Of a stretch of DNA of 64,000 bases, positions 49,909 to 58,735 are shown one piece after another. The notes under the pieces were generated by a model. It saw only the letters and a program-made list of their open reading frames with translations. It did not search any database and was not told the DNA's origin. Both the position numbers and the translations under genes were made by a program. The DNA is taken from NCBI RefSeq assembly GCF_002726155.1, contig NZ_PBSH01000011.1, positions 19,494-83,493 of the forward strand, in the 5' to 3' direction. Source of the DNA: Alcanivorax sp. (GTDB lineage: Bacteria; Pseudomonadota; Gammaproteobacteria; Pseudomonadales; Alcanivoracaceae). Numbering within the stretch: position 1 is the first letter of the stretch; every line of letters starts with the position of its first letter.

Positions 49909-51026
49909 TGTGGGGGTTGCGCGTCGGCGTGCTCTGGCTGCTGACGGCCAGTGCGTTGGCGGCGGTGTTGCCGGAGGACAGGCTGGACGTGTTGCGCCAT
50001 GCCTACGATGGTGGCGGCATGGATATCAAGGGACCGTCGGTGCTGGTGCGCAAGTCCTTTGCGGATAAAGTCTCGGTGCGTGCCAATTACTATGTGGACA
50101 AGGTGTCAGCGGCCTCCATTGACGTGGTGACCAGTGCCAGCCCTTATTCAGAAGAGCGCACCGAAAAAAGCGTTGGCATCGATTACCTGGCGGGCAAAGC
50201 CATTTATTCACTGAGCTACGGCAATAGTGAAGAAAGTGACTTTGAAGCCAACTCGGTACACTTCGACATGAGCCAGGATTTTTTCGGGGATCTGACCACC
50301 CTGAGCCTGGGCTATTCGAAAGGCTGGGACGAAGTGTTCCGTACCGGCGACAACAGCTTCGCTGAAGAGGCGGACCGTCAACACTTTCGTATCGGCTTGA
50401 GTCAGGTGCTGACGAAAAACCTGATCGGTAGCATTGGCCATGAATTGATTACCGATGAGGGCTACCTGAATAACCCTTACCGGTCGGTGCGCTACCTGAC
50501 ATCACCCAACAGCTACAGTTTTGAACCAGAGCGCTACCCCAATACCCGTACCAGTGACGCCACGGCGCTCCGGTTGTCGTATTACCTGCCATGGCGTGCC
50601 GGGTTGCACGGGGAATACCGAATTTATAGTGATTCCTGGGGCGTGGATGCCAATAGCTGGCAGCTACAGCTGATTCAACCCATCGGACAGAGCTGGACGG
50701 TGGAGACCCGTTACCGGAGCTATCAGCAGGGCGATGCGGATTTTTATGCGGACTTGTTTCCGTTTCAGAATGCCCAAAATTTCCTGGCCCGTGACAAGGA
50801 ATTGAGCGAGTTTTCATCCACGGTGATTGGCCTGGGGGTGGGGTTCCAGTTCAGTAAACCCAACTGGAATACCATCAGCAAGGCCGGCCTGCACCTGTGG
50901 GTGGACCGCTTCAATTTCGATTACGATAACTTCCGCGATATCCGGGTACAGACCACCCCCGGTACCGAGCCTTTATACAGCTTTGATGCCACCGTAACCC
51001 GGCTGTTGTTTACGCTCTGGTATTAA
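49899..51026 (+). CDS. DUF3570 outer-membrane barrel
   Basis: 375 residues with a signal peptide (GVLWLLTASALAA). The mature start has EDRLDVLRHAYDGGG and GPSVLVRKSFADKVSVRANYYVDKVS, the signature of DUF3570, followed by many beta strands (YSLSYGNSEESDFEAN, LRLSYYLPWRAGLHGEY) to a C-terminal FTLWY aromatic end. Predicted large outer-membrane barrel. It is the last gene of the rightward operon and always a partner of DUF4266 in the cases I know. It may move or expose the small Cys lipoprotein or its product at the cell surface. Confidence 0.9.
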   Translation: MQLMWGLRVGVLWLLTASALAAVLPEDRLDVLRHAYDGGGMDIKGPSVLVRKSFADKVSVRANYYVDKVSAASIDVVTSASPYSEERTEKSVGIDYLAGKAIYSLSYGNSEESDFEANSVHFDMSQDFFGDLTTLSLGYSKGWDEVFRTGDNSFAEEADRQHFRIGLSQVLTKNLIGSIGHELITDEGYLNNPYRSVRYLTSPNSYSFEPERYPNTRTSDATALRLSYYLPWRAGLHGEYRIYSDSWGVDANSWQLQLIQPIGQSWTVETRYRSYQQGDADFYADLFPFQNAQNFLARDKELSEFSSTVIGLGVGFQFSKPNWNTISKAGLHLWVDRFNFDYDNFRDIRVQTTPGTEPLYSFDATVTRLLFTLWY

Positions 51027-51039
51027 GTGCGCTGCATGC

Positions 51040-51100
51040 GACACGCACCACGCACCATGCGTGTTGGCCGTGTTGGCCGTGTTGCATGATGCGTGCAGCG
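51040..51100. repeat. Short imperfect GC-rich repeats after the DUF3570 gene
   Basis: CACGCACCACGCACC, then a direct repeat TTGGCCGTGTTGGCCGTG and GCATGATGCGTGCAGCGTG. Similar GCATGCGGCACGCCACACGC sequence occurs at 58586-58612. Low-complexity intergenic repeats of unknown role, placed between convergent genes. Confidence 0.35.
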
Positions 51101-51123
51101 TGTTGCGTCTCTCTATGCGTCTC

Positions 51124-52161
51124 TTACAATGAATCCGTCAGCAGGATCCCGAAGCTGTAACGGTTTTCATAGTCGTCATAGTTGATCAGCGAATCCCCGT
51201 AGCCCGTGAACACTTGCACCAGCCCTTTGAAACGCTTGCTTAACGGGAACGAATAGTTGATGCGGGCGGCGCCTTTGTTTTCGGAGCGTAGGTTGTTGCG
51301 CAGCATCAATTCCACTACGTGATTGCCGAATGGGCGCGCGACTTCCAACTCAAAGTTACCCATGTACTTCTCGATATCCGGATTGTCGTCGCCACGGGTA
51401 TCCAGGGGATCATCTTTTTCGCTTTCAGGAATCCGGTACCAGGGCTTGAAAGACCAGTAGTAATCGTTGGTCTTGAAAATATAGTTCAGGAAAACCCGGT
51501 TCCAGCTACGCGATACCGGGATATCCTGGCCGTTGGATTCGTGGTTGAAACCCACCGCCAGCAATTCCGAATCCAGCGGACCGATTTGCCAGTCGATGGG
51601 CTTGGTGATGAACAGCTCGGGTTCGTAATTGGCTTCCCGGAAGGGCGCAGAGAGTTCGCTGTTGTAGGCCTGCCAGTAAAAGGTGCCGGTGAAGGCCATC
51701 CACAGGGTGATGTCATCAACAATTTTTTCCTTGATCGGCGCTTTCAGAGAGAGTTGGAATTTCACCTCGGTGGGCTGCAGATCACTGTCATTCTTGCTGG
51801 GGTCGTTCCACTGCCGGTTGGACCAGTAACTGTAGGGCAACAGGTAATTGCGGCGGTGGGGGGTGATGACGAAGGGATTGCCCTGGGTGGTGTTTTCCAG
51901 TGCCAGTCTGGCCCGCAGTGCATCTTCATGGGCGCTGATTTTTTCCTGTTCTTCGCCATTGGTGCACCAGCCGCGCATTTCCTGCAAGGTCACCTTGCCG
52001 TTGGCGGTCTGAGCGCTGCGCAGCAGACAGTTATTGAGCTTTTGATCTTCGGTCATGCTGGTGGGGGCGGTATCAGGAACCGGCGTGTCGTTATCGACGG
52101 GCTCCTGAGCGCACAACGGGGAGCTGGCCAGCGCCAGGGCAAAACAAAGCCGCTTATGCAT
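51124..52161 (-). CDS. pldA: Outer-membrane phospholipase A
   Basis: 345 residues. Signal peptide, then a N-terminal extension containing CLLRSAQ and RGWCTNGEE (two Cys, perhaps a disulfide). The barrel has the OMPLA catalytic stretch NHESNGQ (His and Ser) and VFTGYGDSLINYDDYENRYSFGI near the end. OMPLA hydrolyses phospholipids at both acyl positions as a calcium-dependent dimer when outer-membrane asymmetry is lost. Expected in the lipid-rich setting of this genome. Monocistronic on the minus strand. Confidence 0.93.
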   Translation of the reverse strand: MHKRLCFALALASSPLCAQEPVDNDTPVPDTAPTSMTEDQKLNNCLLRSAQTANGKVTLQEMRGWCTNGEEQEKISAHEDALRARLALENTTQGNPFVITPHRRNYLLPYSYWSNRQWNDPSKNDSDLQPTEVKFQLSLKAPIKEKIVDDITLWMAFTGTFYWQAYNSELSAPFREANYEPELFITKPIDWQIGPLDSELLAVGFNHESNGQDIPVSRSWNRVFLNYIFKTNDYYWSFKPWYRIPESEKDDPLDTRGDDNPDIEKYMGNFELEVARPFGNHVVELMLRNNLRSENKGAARINYSFPLSKRFKGLVQVFTGYGDSLINYDDYENRYSFGILLTDSL

Positions 52162-52200
52162 AAAAGGCCTTCCTGTGGCGAAGTGTGGTATAGCGAGTTC

Positions 52201-52389
52201 CTAAAGGGATTGGGCTTCCTCATCGCCCATGGTGCGAGCTTGCTCTTCCAGCATGACAGGGATGCCGTCGCGTACCGGGTAGGCCAGGCCGCTGGCCTTG
52301 CACTTCAGTTCAGCCGACTTTTCATCGTAGATCAGTGGTGCCTTGCTCACCGGGCAAACCAGAATATCCAGCAGATTCGGATCAATCAT
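52201..52389 (-). CDS. Trm112-like zinc-ribbon protein
   Basis: 62 residues from ATG 52389; the frame extends upstream but the family starts [13 protein letters not shown]. The sequence [21 protein letters not shown] then [15 protein letters not shown] is the usual Trm112 form (YcaR-like), a small protein that often partners with methyltransferases. In other gammaproteobacteria it lies near lpxK/kdsB; that is not so here. Two of the four usual ribbon Cys positions are visible. Confidence 0.85.
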   Translation of the reverse strand: MIDPNLLDILVCPVSKAPLIYDEKSAELKCKASGLAYPVRDGIPVMLEEQARTMGDEEAQSL

Positions 52390-52530
52390 TTCACTATTCC
52401 TTAACAGGCGGTTAAACCGTAATCCCGCGAGTATACCGAAACCCGAGGGGCTTGAGAGGCCACCGGGGGCAGACCGACGCTTTTTTACGGTTGCCGGGTA
52501 AATGCCTTTTAAATCAGCGCGGTTAGAGGG

Positions 52531-52557
52531 CAAACGGTAGTTTCAAACGCTTGTTTG
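52531..52557 (+). promoter_or_regulatory. Two adjacent PsrA-type operators before the first acyl-CoA dehydrogenase
   Basis: CAAAC-GGTA-GTTTC (52531-52544) and CAAAC-GCTT-GTTTG (52544-52557) match the pattern (G/C)AAAC-N2-4-GTTT(G/C) bound by PsrA, the TetR repressor of fatty-acid degradation genes in Pseudomonas. The second is a full palindrome. They lie about 140-165 bases upstream of the start codon. Confidence 0.7.
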
Positions 52558-52698
52558 ACTTGCGGGTCACAAATAGGGGTGGAGCCGTGCTGGAGGCCTG
52601 ACCTAAGATTAGCGTCCCAAGGAGTACTTCAGAGACTCCCCTACACTGGCGAGCCGCGGCCCGCCTCATTGTCACCGGTAATTTAAGGGAGATTTGAG

Positions 52699-54495
52699 AT
52701 GCCGGATTACAAGGCTCCCCTGCGCGATATGCGCTTTGTACTGAATGAAGTGCTGGATCTGGATGGCCACTACGCCAGCCTGGGTCTGGAAGACATCAAC
52801 AGCGAACTGCTGAATGCTTTCCTGGAAGAAGGCGCCAAGTTCTCCGAAAACGAGCTGGCTCCCCTGAACCGTTCCGGTGATGAGGAAGGCTGTGGTTTCG
52901 ATAACGGTGTGGTGACCACGCCGAAAGGCTTTAAAGAAGCCTATACCAAATACGTGGAAGGCGGCTGGCCGGCCATGGGTGGCGACCCGGAATTCGGCGG
53001 CCAGGGCCTGCCGGGTTCTGCTGGTATCGCGATTTCTGAAATGACCGGTTCCGCCAACTGGTCCTGGAGCATGTACCCGGGTCTGTCCCACGGTGCGGTT
53101 GCGACCATCGAAGAGCACGGTACCGACGAGCAGAAAAACGGCTACCTGCCCAAGCTGACCAGCGGTGAGTGGACCGGCACCATGTGCCTGACCGAGCCAA
53201 GCTGTGGTTCTGACCTGGGTATCCTCAAGTCCAAGGCCGAGCCTAACGAAGACGGTTCCTACAGCATCACCGGTACCAAGATCTTCATCTCCGCCGGTGA
53301 GCACGACATGGCTGAGAACATTATCCATATCGTTCTGGCTCGCCTGCCGGGCGCTCCGAAAGGCACCAAGGGTATTTCCCTGTTCATCGTGCCCAAGTTC
53401 CTCACCGACGGTAACGGCAGTGTGGGTGAGCGCAATGCGGTGACCTGTGGCTCCATCGAACACAAGATGGGCATCAAGGCCTCCGCTACCTGTGTGATGA
53501 ACTTCGACGGTGCCAAGGGCTACCTGATCGGGCCGGAGAACAAAGGCCTGAACTGCATGTTCACCTTCATGAACTTTGCCCGTCTGGGCACCGCCATTCA
53601 GGGTGTTGCGCACGCTGAAATCGGTTTCCAGGGTGGCCTGACCTACGCCAAGGACCGTCTGGCCATGCGTAGCCTGTCCGGGCCGAAAAACCCGGAAGGC
53701 CCGGCGGACCCGATCATCGTTCACCCGGATGTACGTCGCATGCTGCTGACCTCCAAGTCCTTCGCGGAAGGTGGTCGTGCGCTGGTTTACCTGTGTGCCC
53801 AGCTGGGTGACAAGGTGAAGCTGGAGAAAGACGAAGCGGCCCGCAAAGAAGCCGACGACCTGATGGCTCTGCTGACTCCGATCGCCAAGGCGTTCGTGAC
53901 CGAAGCGGGCCTGGAAGCCGCTAACCACGGTGTGCAGATCTACGGTGGCCACGGCTTTATCCGTGAGTGGGGCATGGAGCAGAACGTTCGTGATGCCCGT
54001 ATCTCTACCCTGTACGAAGGCACCACCGGCATCCAGGCACTGGATCTGTTGGGCCGCAAGGTGATGATGACCCAGGGTCAGGCCCTGCGTAACTTCACCA
54101 AGATCGTGCACCAGTTCTGTGAAGCCAATGGCGGCAATGCGGACCTGAAAGAATTTGTTGAGCCGCTGGCCGGCTACAACAAGGAATGGGGCGAGCTGAC
54201 CCAGGCCATCGGTATGCAGGCCATGCAGAACCCGGAATACGTGGGTGCCGCCTCTGTGGACTACCTGATGTACTCAGGCTACGTGACCCTGGCTTATCTG
54301 TGGGCCCGTATGGCGTCCGTGGCCCATGCCGCACTGGAATCCGGTGCCGGTGATGAGGACTTCTACAAGGCCAAGATCAGCACTGCACGCTTCTACTTCA
54401 AGCGTATCCTGCCGCGCGTGGCTGGCCATAAAGGCGCCATCGAAGGCGGTCTGGACTGCATGATGGATCTGGATGCGGAACACTTTGCATTCTGA
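52699..54495 (+). CDS. Long-form acyl-CoA dehydrogenase (copy 1)
   Basis: 598 residues. It has an N-terminal extension (PDYKAPLRDMRFVLNEVLDL, the AcylCoA_DH_N type), the standard acyl-CoA dehydrogenase core (CLTEPSCGSDLGILKSKA, TGTKIFISAGEHD, YGGHGFIREWGMEQNVRDARI, YEGTTGIQALDLLGRK) and a C-terminal PF12806-like domain. Members of this group introduce the first double bond of beta-oxidation with FAD, passing electrons to ETF. Paired PsrA-type operators lie upstream. A paralogue lies 2.3 kb downstream. The catalytic Glu is expected in the YEGTTGIQ region. Confidence 0.93.
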   Translation: MPDYKAPLRDMRFVLNEVLDLDGHYASLGLEDINSELLNAFLEEGAKFSENELAPLNRSGDEEGCGFDNGVVTTPKGFKEAYTKYVEGGWPAMGGDPEFGGQGLPGSAGIAISEMTGSANWSWSMYPGLSHGAVATIEEHGTDEQKNGYLPKLTSGEWTGTMCLTEPSCGSDLGILKSKAEPNEDGSYSITGTKIFISAGEHDMAENIIHIVLARLPGAPKGTKGISLFIVPKFLTDGNGSVGERNAVTCGSIEHKMGIKASATCVMNFDGAKGYLIGPENKGLNCMFTFMNFARLGTAIQGVAHAEIGFQGGLTYAKDRLAMRSLSGPKNPEGPADPIIVHPDVRRMLLTSKSFAEGGRALVYLCAQLGDKVKLEKDEAARKEADDLMALLTPIAKAFVTEAGLEAANHGVQIYGGHGFIREWGMEQNVRDARISTLYEGTTGIQALDLLGRKVMMTQGQALRNFTKIVHQFCEANGGNADLKEFVEPLAGYNKEWGELTQAIGMQAMQNPEYVGAASVDYLMYSGYVTLAYLWARMASVAHAALESGAGDEDFYKAKISTARFYFKRILPRVAGHKGAIEGGLDCMMDLDAEHFAF

Positions 54496-54509
54496 TCTTT
54501 CCTGTAGAT

Positions 54510-54543
54510 AAAAAAGCCCGCCTCTCATGGCGGGCTTTTTTTT
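54510..54543 (+). terminator. Terminator after acyl-CoA dehydrogenase copy 1
   Basis: AAAAAAGCCCGCC-TCTCAT-GGCGGGCTTTTTT with an extended T-run. Clear intrinsic terminator. Confidence 0.92.
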
Positions 54544-54690
54544 GGTTCTTTTTTGAGTTCAAGACGATGCGAAATGGGCGAGAGATAACGCGCCTGTGGT
54601 GGTTGGCGGGCTGATCGTTACTCCCGGCATTTTTCCGCTATAGTGATGCACTTCAAAAAACGGGGTAACAGGGACGAAGGGGGAATACCC

Positions 54691-56184
54691 ATGAAAAAAG
54701 GACTCGTGCTGGTTGTGGTGCTGGTCGTACTGCCGGTAGTGGCATGGCTGGCGGCTACCTTTTATGTGGGCCTGCGTGTTGAGCAGGTGGTCCGCGATGA
54801 AGTCGCGAAGATGGAAATTCTACCGGGGCAGAAGGATGTTCTGCTGGATGTGGTGCGTTACGAGCGGGGTTTGCTGTCCTCCAGTGCGCATACCTGCCTG
54901 ATCATTCAAGGAGAGCTGGCGGCCATGCCGCAAGCGGCGGCGCTGTCCGGCCAGGTTTGTTCGCTGAGCACGATTCATCACGGCCCGCTGGCGTTCACCG
55001 ATGAGGGGCTGAAGGTCGGCCTGGCCAGCACCCGGGAAGTGCTGGACCTGTCGGCCTTGCCGCCAGAGGGTAAGGCGCTGGTCGAGCAACTGTTCAAGGG
55101 CAAGGCGCCTCTCGTCGGGAGCAGCTTTTACGGCTTTGACGGCAGTGTCCGTATTCGGGTGGCGCTCGCCCCGGTCGATCTGGATTCGCCCATGGGCAAG
55201 GTCGTGCTGGAGCAGCTTCAGGTGGATGTGCACCGCCCGAGTATCGACGGTTACCCGGTGAACAGCTTTGTGACGGTCAAGGGGCTGGATATCAACGCAC
55301 CGCAAGGGCAACTGGCGATTGAATCGCTGACCGGCTCGGTGGATGTGGTGGACATGCTGGGGGGGACGCTGCCGTTGACCGACGTGAACCTTAACGGAGA
55401 AGGGCTGCTGTATGCGCAGCATGGTCTGCCGTTGTTGGGATTCGACTTTACCCTGCAGGGCAACAGCCAGAACAAGGGGGACACGCTGGCCGGTAAAAGC
55501 GGCTTGTGGCTGGAGAACGTTGCCGGTGCCATGGTGCCATTAGCCATGGATAGCGCTTACCTGGGCGTGGATTATGTCGGCCTGGACAAGCAGGCGCTGA
55601 TCAAGGTCAACGCCCTCAACAACGAACTGGACCAGCTGCAAACCGACATGCTGCTGGGGGCCATGGCCAACACTGAGACCGCCGATCCGCAGCAAACGAT
55701 CGCCAGAATACAGGGCCTGATCGACGAAATGATGACGGTGATCGGGGAGCAGTTGCTGCACCCGGGAGAGAGCCAGCTGAATATGCGGTTGCTGGTGGAC
55801 AATGCCGGTGAGCGTCAGCTCAGCCTGGATGCGCGTACCCGCTATCTCGGGGTAGAGGGGCGTAACTTGCCACTGCAAGAGCTGCAGGCGCTCACCGAGC
55901 AGCAAATGAACCAGATGCTGGATGTCTCTGTGCAGGTGGATATGAATCACGCCGTGATTCCGCCGCCGTTAGCCATGCGGTTGCCCGGTTTGGCTGCCCA
56001 GGGGCTGGTGGTGCAGCAGGGGGATCGTTGGAGCAGTGTACTCAACGCCAGTGGTGATGAGGTGGTGCTCAATGGCGAGACTATTTCGGTTGCGATGCTC
56101 AAGCAGCGTCTTGAAGCGGCCAGTGGACTGGCTGGCCCTCAGGACGGGGAATTGTCTGCAGAAAGTGGTTCCGGGGCTCACTAG
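54691..56184 (+). CDS. DUF945 (YdgA-like) protein
   Basis: 497 residues from ATG 54691; an ATG 48 bases earlier is also in frame but would add a hydrophilic stretch before the signal/anchor (MKKGLVLVVVLVVLPVVAWLAA). The rest is a long beta-rich periplasmic region typical of DUF945/YdgA, with duplicated-looking strand patterns and a C-terminal MLKQRLEAASG helix. The family is found attached to the inner membrane facing the periplasm; function not established, though AsmA-like envelope roles are discussed for similar proteins. Confidence 0.85.
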   Translation: MKKGLVLVVVLVVLPVVAWLAATFYVGLRVEQVVRDEVAKMEILPGQKDVLLDVVRYERGLLSSSAHTCLIIQGELAAMPQAAALSGQVCSLSTIHHGPLAFTDEGLKVGLASTREVLDLSALPPEGKALVEQLFKGKAPLVGSSFYGFDGSVRIRVALAPVDLDSPMGKVVLEQLQVDVHRPSIDGYPVNSFVTVKGLDINAPQGQLAIESLTGSVDVVDMLGGTLPLTDVNLNGEGLLYAQHGLPLLGFDFTLQGNSQNKGDTLAGKSGLWLENVAGAMVPLAMDSAYLGVDYVGLDKQALIKVNALNNELDQLQTDMLLGAMANTETADPQQTIARIQGLIDEMMTVIGEQLLHPGESQLNMRLLVDNAGERQLSLDARTRYLGVEGRNLPLQELQALTEQQMNQMLDVSVQVDMNHAVIPPPLAMRLPGLAAQGLVVQQGDRWSSVLNASGDEVVLNGETISVAMLKQRLEAASGLAGPQDGELSAESGSGAH

Positions 56185-56292
56185 ACGGCGTTGTCGCCCA
56201 TTGACGTCAGGCTCCAGGCATTTGGCGTCTGGCGCCTTTTTCAATGCAGGCGTACTGGTGCATGCTGTAGTGACGTTTCAGGAGTGTGAGCA

Positions 56293-56658
56293 ATGATCAG
56301 AGTCGTTGCCTGGCGATTACTGGCGGTGTTCTGCGTGGCCCTGGGGATGATCGGTGTGGTGATTCCCGGCTTGCCCACGGTGCCGTTTCTGCTGGTGGCC
56401 GCCTGGGCGGGCACGCGCGGCTGGCCCCGGCTGGAGGCCTGGCTGCTGAATCACCCGAAATACGGGCCGAGCATCCGCGACTGGCGTGAGCAGGGCGCGG
56501 TATCGCGCCGGGCCAAGTGCGCAGCCTCCACCATGATGCTGTTCAGCATCGTGCTGATCAGCCTGTCCGGGGCGCACAATAGCGTAAAAATCGCGGTTCC
56601 TGTCTTTCTGTGCGGCACGTTACTGTGGCTGTGGCGGCGTCCGGAGCCGAAAAAGTAA
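56293..56658 (+). CDS. DUF454 (YbaN-like) inner-membrane protein
   Basis: 121 residues with three to four hydrophobic segments. The start RLLAVFCVALGMIGVVIPGLPTVPFLLVA and the loop HPKYGPSIRDWREQGAVSRRAKCAA are the DUF454/YbaN hallmark. Function unknown. Lies between the DUF945 gene and the second acyl-CoA dehydrogenase, with its own 5' gap. Confidence 0.9.
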   Translation: MIRVVAWRLLAVFCVALGMIGVVIPGLPTVPFLLVAAWAGTRGWPRLEAWLLNHPKYGPSIRDWREQGAVSRRAKCAASTMMLFSIVLISLSGAHNSVKIAVPVFLCGTLLWLWRRPEPKK

Positions 56659-56801
56659 ACAATGCCCCCCTTTTCATGTGGCCGAAGTGCGTATTTGTTG
56701 ATGGAAATGGCCGCCATGAACGCCGGGTCACAAATAAGCCTGTAACCCGGAGGCCTGCCTGCCTAAAATTCGCACCCTGCCAACTTTCGGGAGATGTGCA
56801 A

Positions 56802-58577
56802 ATGGCGACCTATAAAGCCCCCCTCGAGGACATGCGTTTTGTTCTCAACGATGTGTTCAACGCGGACCAGCTCTGGGCCTCCATGCCGGCCACCGCAGAG
56901 GTGACTCAGGATTTGTCCGATGCCATTCTGGAAGAAGCGGGCAAAATGACCGAAGGCCTGTTGTTCCCGCTGAATCGTAACAGCGATGAGCAGGGCTGCA
57001 CCTGGAACGACGGGGAAGTGACCACCCCGGACGGTTTCAAGGATGCATTCAAGACCTTCGCCGAAAACGGCTGGAGCGCCTTTTCCGGCAACCCGGAGTT
57101 CGGTGGCCAGGGTATGCCCAAGTCACTGGCGGTGCTGTTCGAAGAAATGATGCACAGTGCCTGCTCCTCATTTGCCCTGTACCCGGCGCTGACCAGTGGT
57201 GCCTGCCTGGCGGTAGACGCCCACGCCTCCGAAGAGCTCAAGTCCCAGTACCTGCCCAAGCTGTACAGTGGTGAGTGGAGCGGCACCATGTGCCTCACCG
57301 AGCCGCATTCTGGTACTGATCTGGGCATTCTGCGCACCAAGGCTGTACCCAACGATGATGGCTCCTTCAACATCACCGGCACCAAGATTTTTATCACCGG
57401 CGGCGAGCATGACCTGACCGGCAACCATATCCACCTGGTGCTGGCCAAGCTGCCTGACGCACCGGCTGGGTCCAAGGGCATTTCCCTGTTCCTGGTGCCG
57501 AAATTCTTGCCGGATGCGGATAACAACCCGGGCGACGCCAATGGCGCCACCTGTGGTTCTATCGAACACAAAATGGGCATCAAGGGTTCCGCCACCTGCG
57601 TGATGAACTTCGACGACGCCAAAGGCTGGATCATCGGTGAGCCGAACCAGGGCCTGGCGTGCATGTTCACCATGATGAACTACGAGCGTCTGTCCATTGG
57701 CCTGCAAGGGCTGGGGCTGGGTGAAGCGAGCTACCAGAGCGCGGTGGAATACGCCCGCGAACGCCTGCAGGGCCGTAGCGCCACCGGCGCGAAAAACCCG
57801 GACGGTCCGGCGGACCCAATCATCGTGCACGGCGATGTGCGCCGCATGTTGATGAACATGCGTGCCATCAATGAAGGGGGCCGCGCGCTGGCCGCCTACG
57901 TGGGCATGCAGCTGGATACCTCCAAGTTCAGCGAAGACGCAGACGCCAAGAAAAAAGCGGAAGATCGCGTGGCGCTGTTGACCCCGATTGCCAAGGCCTT
58001 CTTCACCGACCGTGGCCTGGATACCACCATCACCGGTCAGCAGGTCTTCGGTGGTCACGGTTATATCCGTGAGTGGGGCATGGAGCAGTTTGTTCGTGAT
58101 TGCCGTATTTCCCAGATCTACGAAGGCACCAACGGTATCCAGGCGTTGGACCTGGCCGGCCGTAAAGTGGCCCGCAACGGTGGCAAGTCCGTGGATGCCT
58201 TCCTGGCGGATGCCCAGGCCTGGGTTGATGCCAATGGCGACAACGCGCAGCTGGCTGCAGTAAAAGACGACCTGCAAGCGGCTTTGGCATTGCTGAAGTC
58301 CTCTACCGATACGCTGCTGGCCCAGGCCGGTGACAACCCGGATGCCATCAGTGCCGGTGCGGTGGAGTATCTGGATATCTTCGGGTATGTGATTTACGCA
58401 TGGCTGTGGGCCCAGATGTTGGCGGCCACAGACGGTCGTGATGATGACTTCGTCAAAGCCAAGCGCATTACCGGGCAATACTACTTCCAGCGTGTGTTGC
58501 CGAAAGCCCAGTCCCTGGCTGCCCAGCTTAACAGCGGCGCGGGCACCATGATGAGCCTGGATGCGGATCTGTTTTAA
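56802..58577 (+). CDS. Long-form acyl-CoA dehydrogenase (copy 2)
   Basis: 591 residues from ATG 56802; the open frame extends upstream over the promoter. Same architecture as copy 1: TYKAPLEDMRFVLNDVFNAD, CLTEPHSGTDLGILRTKA, TGTKIFITGGEHDLTGN, FGGHGYIREWGMEQFVRDCRI, YEGTNGIQALDLAGRK. It diverges mostly near the N-terminal substrate region, suggesting a different acyl-chain range. Its upstream region shares a GGGTCACAAATA block and a GGAGGCCTG block with copy 1, at nearly the same spacing, so the pair arose by duplication that included the control region. It lacks the clear PsrA palindromes. Confidence 0.93.
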   Translation: MATYKAPLEDMRFVLNDVFNADQLWASMPATAEVTQDLSDAILEEAGKMTEGLLFPLNRNSDEQGCTWNDGEVTTPDGFKDAFKTFAENGWSAFSGNPEFGGQGMPKSLAVLFEEMMHSACSSFALYPALTSGACLAVDAHASEELKSQYLPKLYSGEWSGTMCLTEPHSGTDLGILRTKAVPNDDGSFNITGTKIFITGGEHDLTGNHIHLVLAKLPDAPAGSKGISLFLVPKFLPDADNNPGDANGATCGSIEHKMGIKGSATCVMNFDDAKGWIIGEPNQGLACMFTMMNYERLSIGLQGLGLGEASYQSAVEYARERLQGRSATGAKNPDGPADPIIVHGDVRRMLMNMRAINEGGRALAAYVGMQLDTSKFSEDADAKKKAEDRVALLTPIAKAFFTDRGLDTTITGQQVFGGHGYIREWGMEQFVRDCRISQIYEGTNGIQALDLAGRKVARNGGKSVDAFLADAQAWVDANGDNAQLAAVKDDLQAALALLKSSTDTLLAQAGDNPDAISAGAVEYLDIFGYVIYAWLWAQMLAATDGRDDDFVKAKRITGQYYFQRVLPKAQSLAAQLNSGAGTMMSLDADLF

Positions 58578-58615
58578 AGGCCGCCGCATGCGGCACGCCA
58601 CACGCCGCACGCATT

Positions 58616-58649
58616 AAAAAAACCGCACCTCTCGGGGTGCGGTTTTTTT
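58616..58649 (+). terminator. Terminator after acyl-CoA dehydrogenase copy 2
   Basis: CCGCACC/GGTGCGG stem with A-run before and seven T after. Clear intrinsic terminator between convergent genes, probably bidirectional. Confidence 0.92.
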
Positions 58650-58735
58650 ATGCCTGTTAACGTTTCAGCGAGGAGGGCAGCGGGGCGTGATTCGTACGTG
58701 TTGTTGCCTGCTGCATGAAGCGTGCAGTGTTTCTT

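Noticed and set aside
52672..54111. Long open frame (about 480 codons) on the minus strand opposite acyl-CoA dehydrogenase copy 1, and a similar one at 57168-58610
   Set aside because: Both lie antisense to well-conserved acyl-CoA dehydrogenase genes, show biased residue content (His, Gly, Gln, Val) and no domain. They are by-products of GC-rich codon use.
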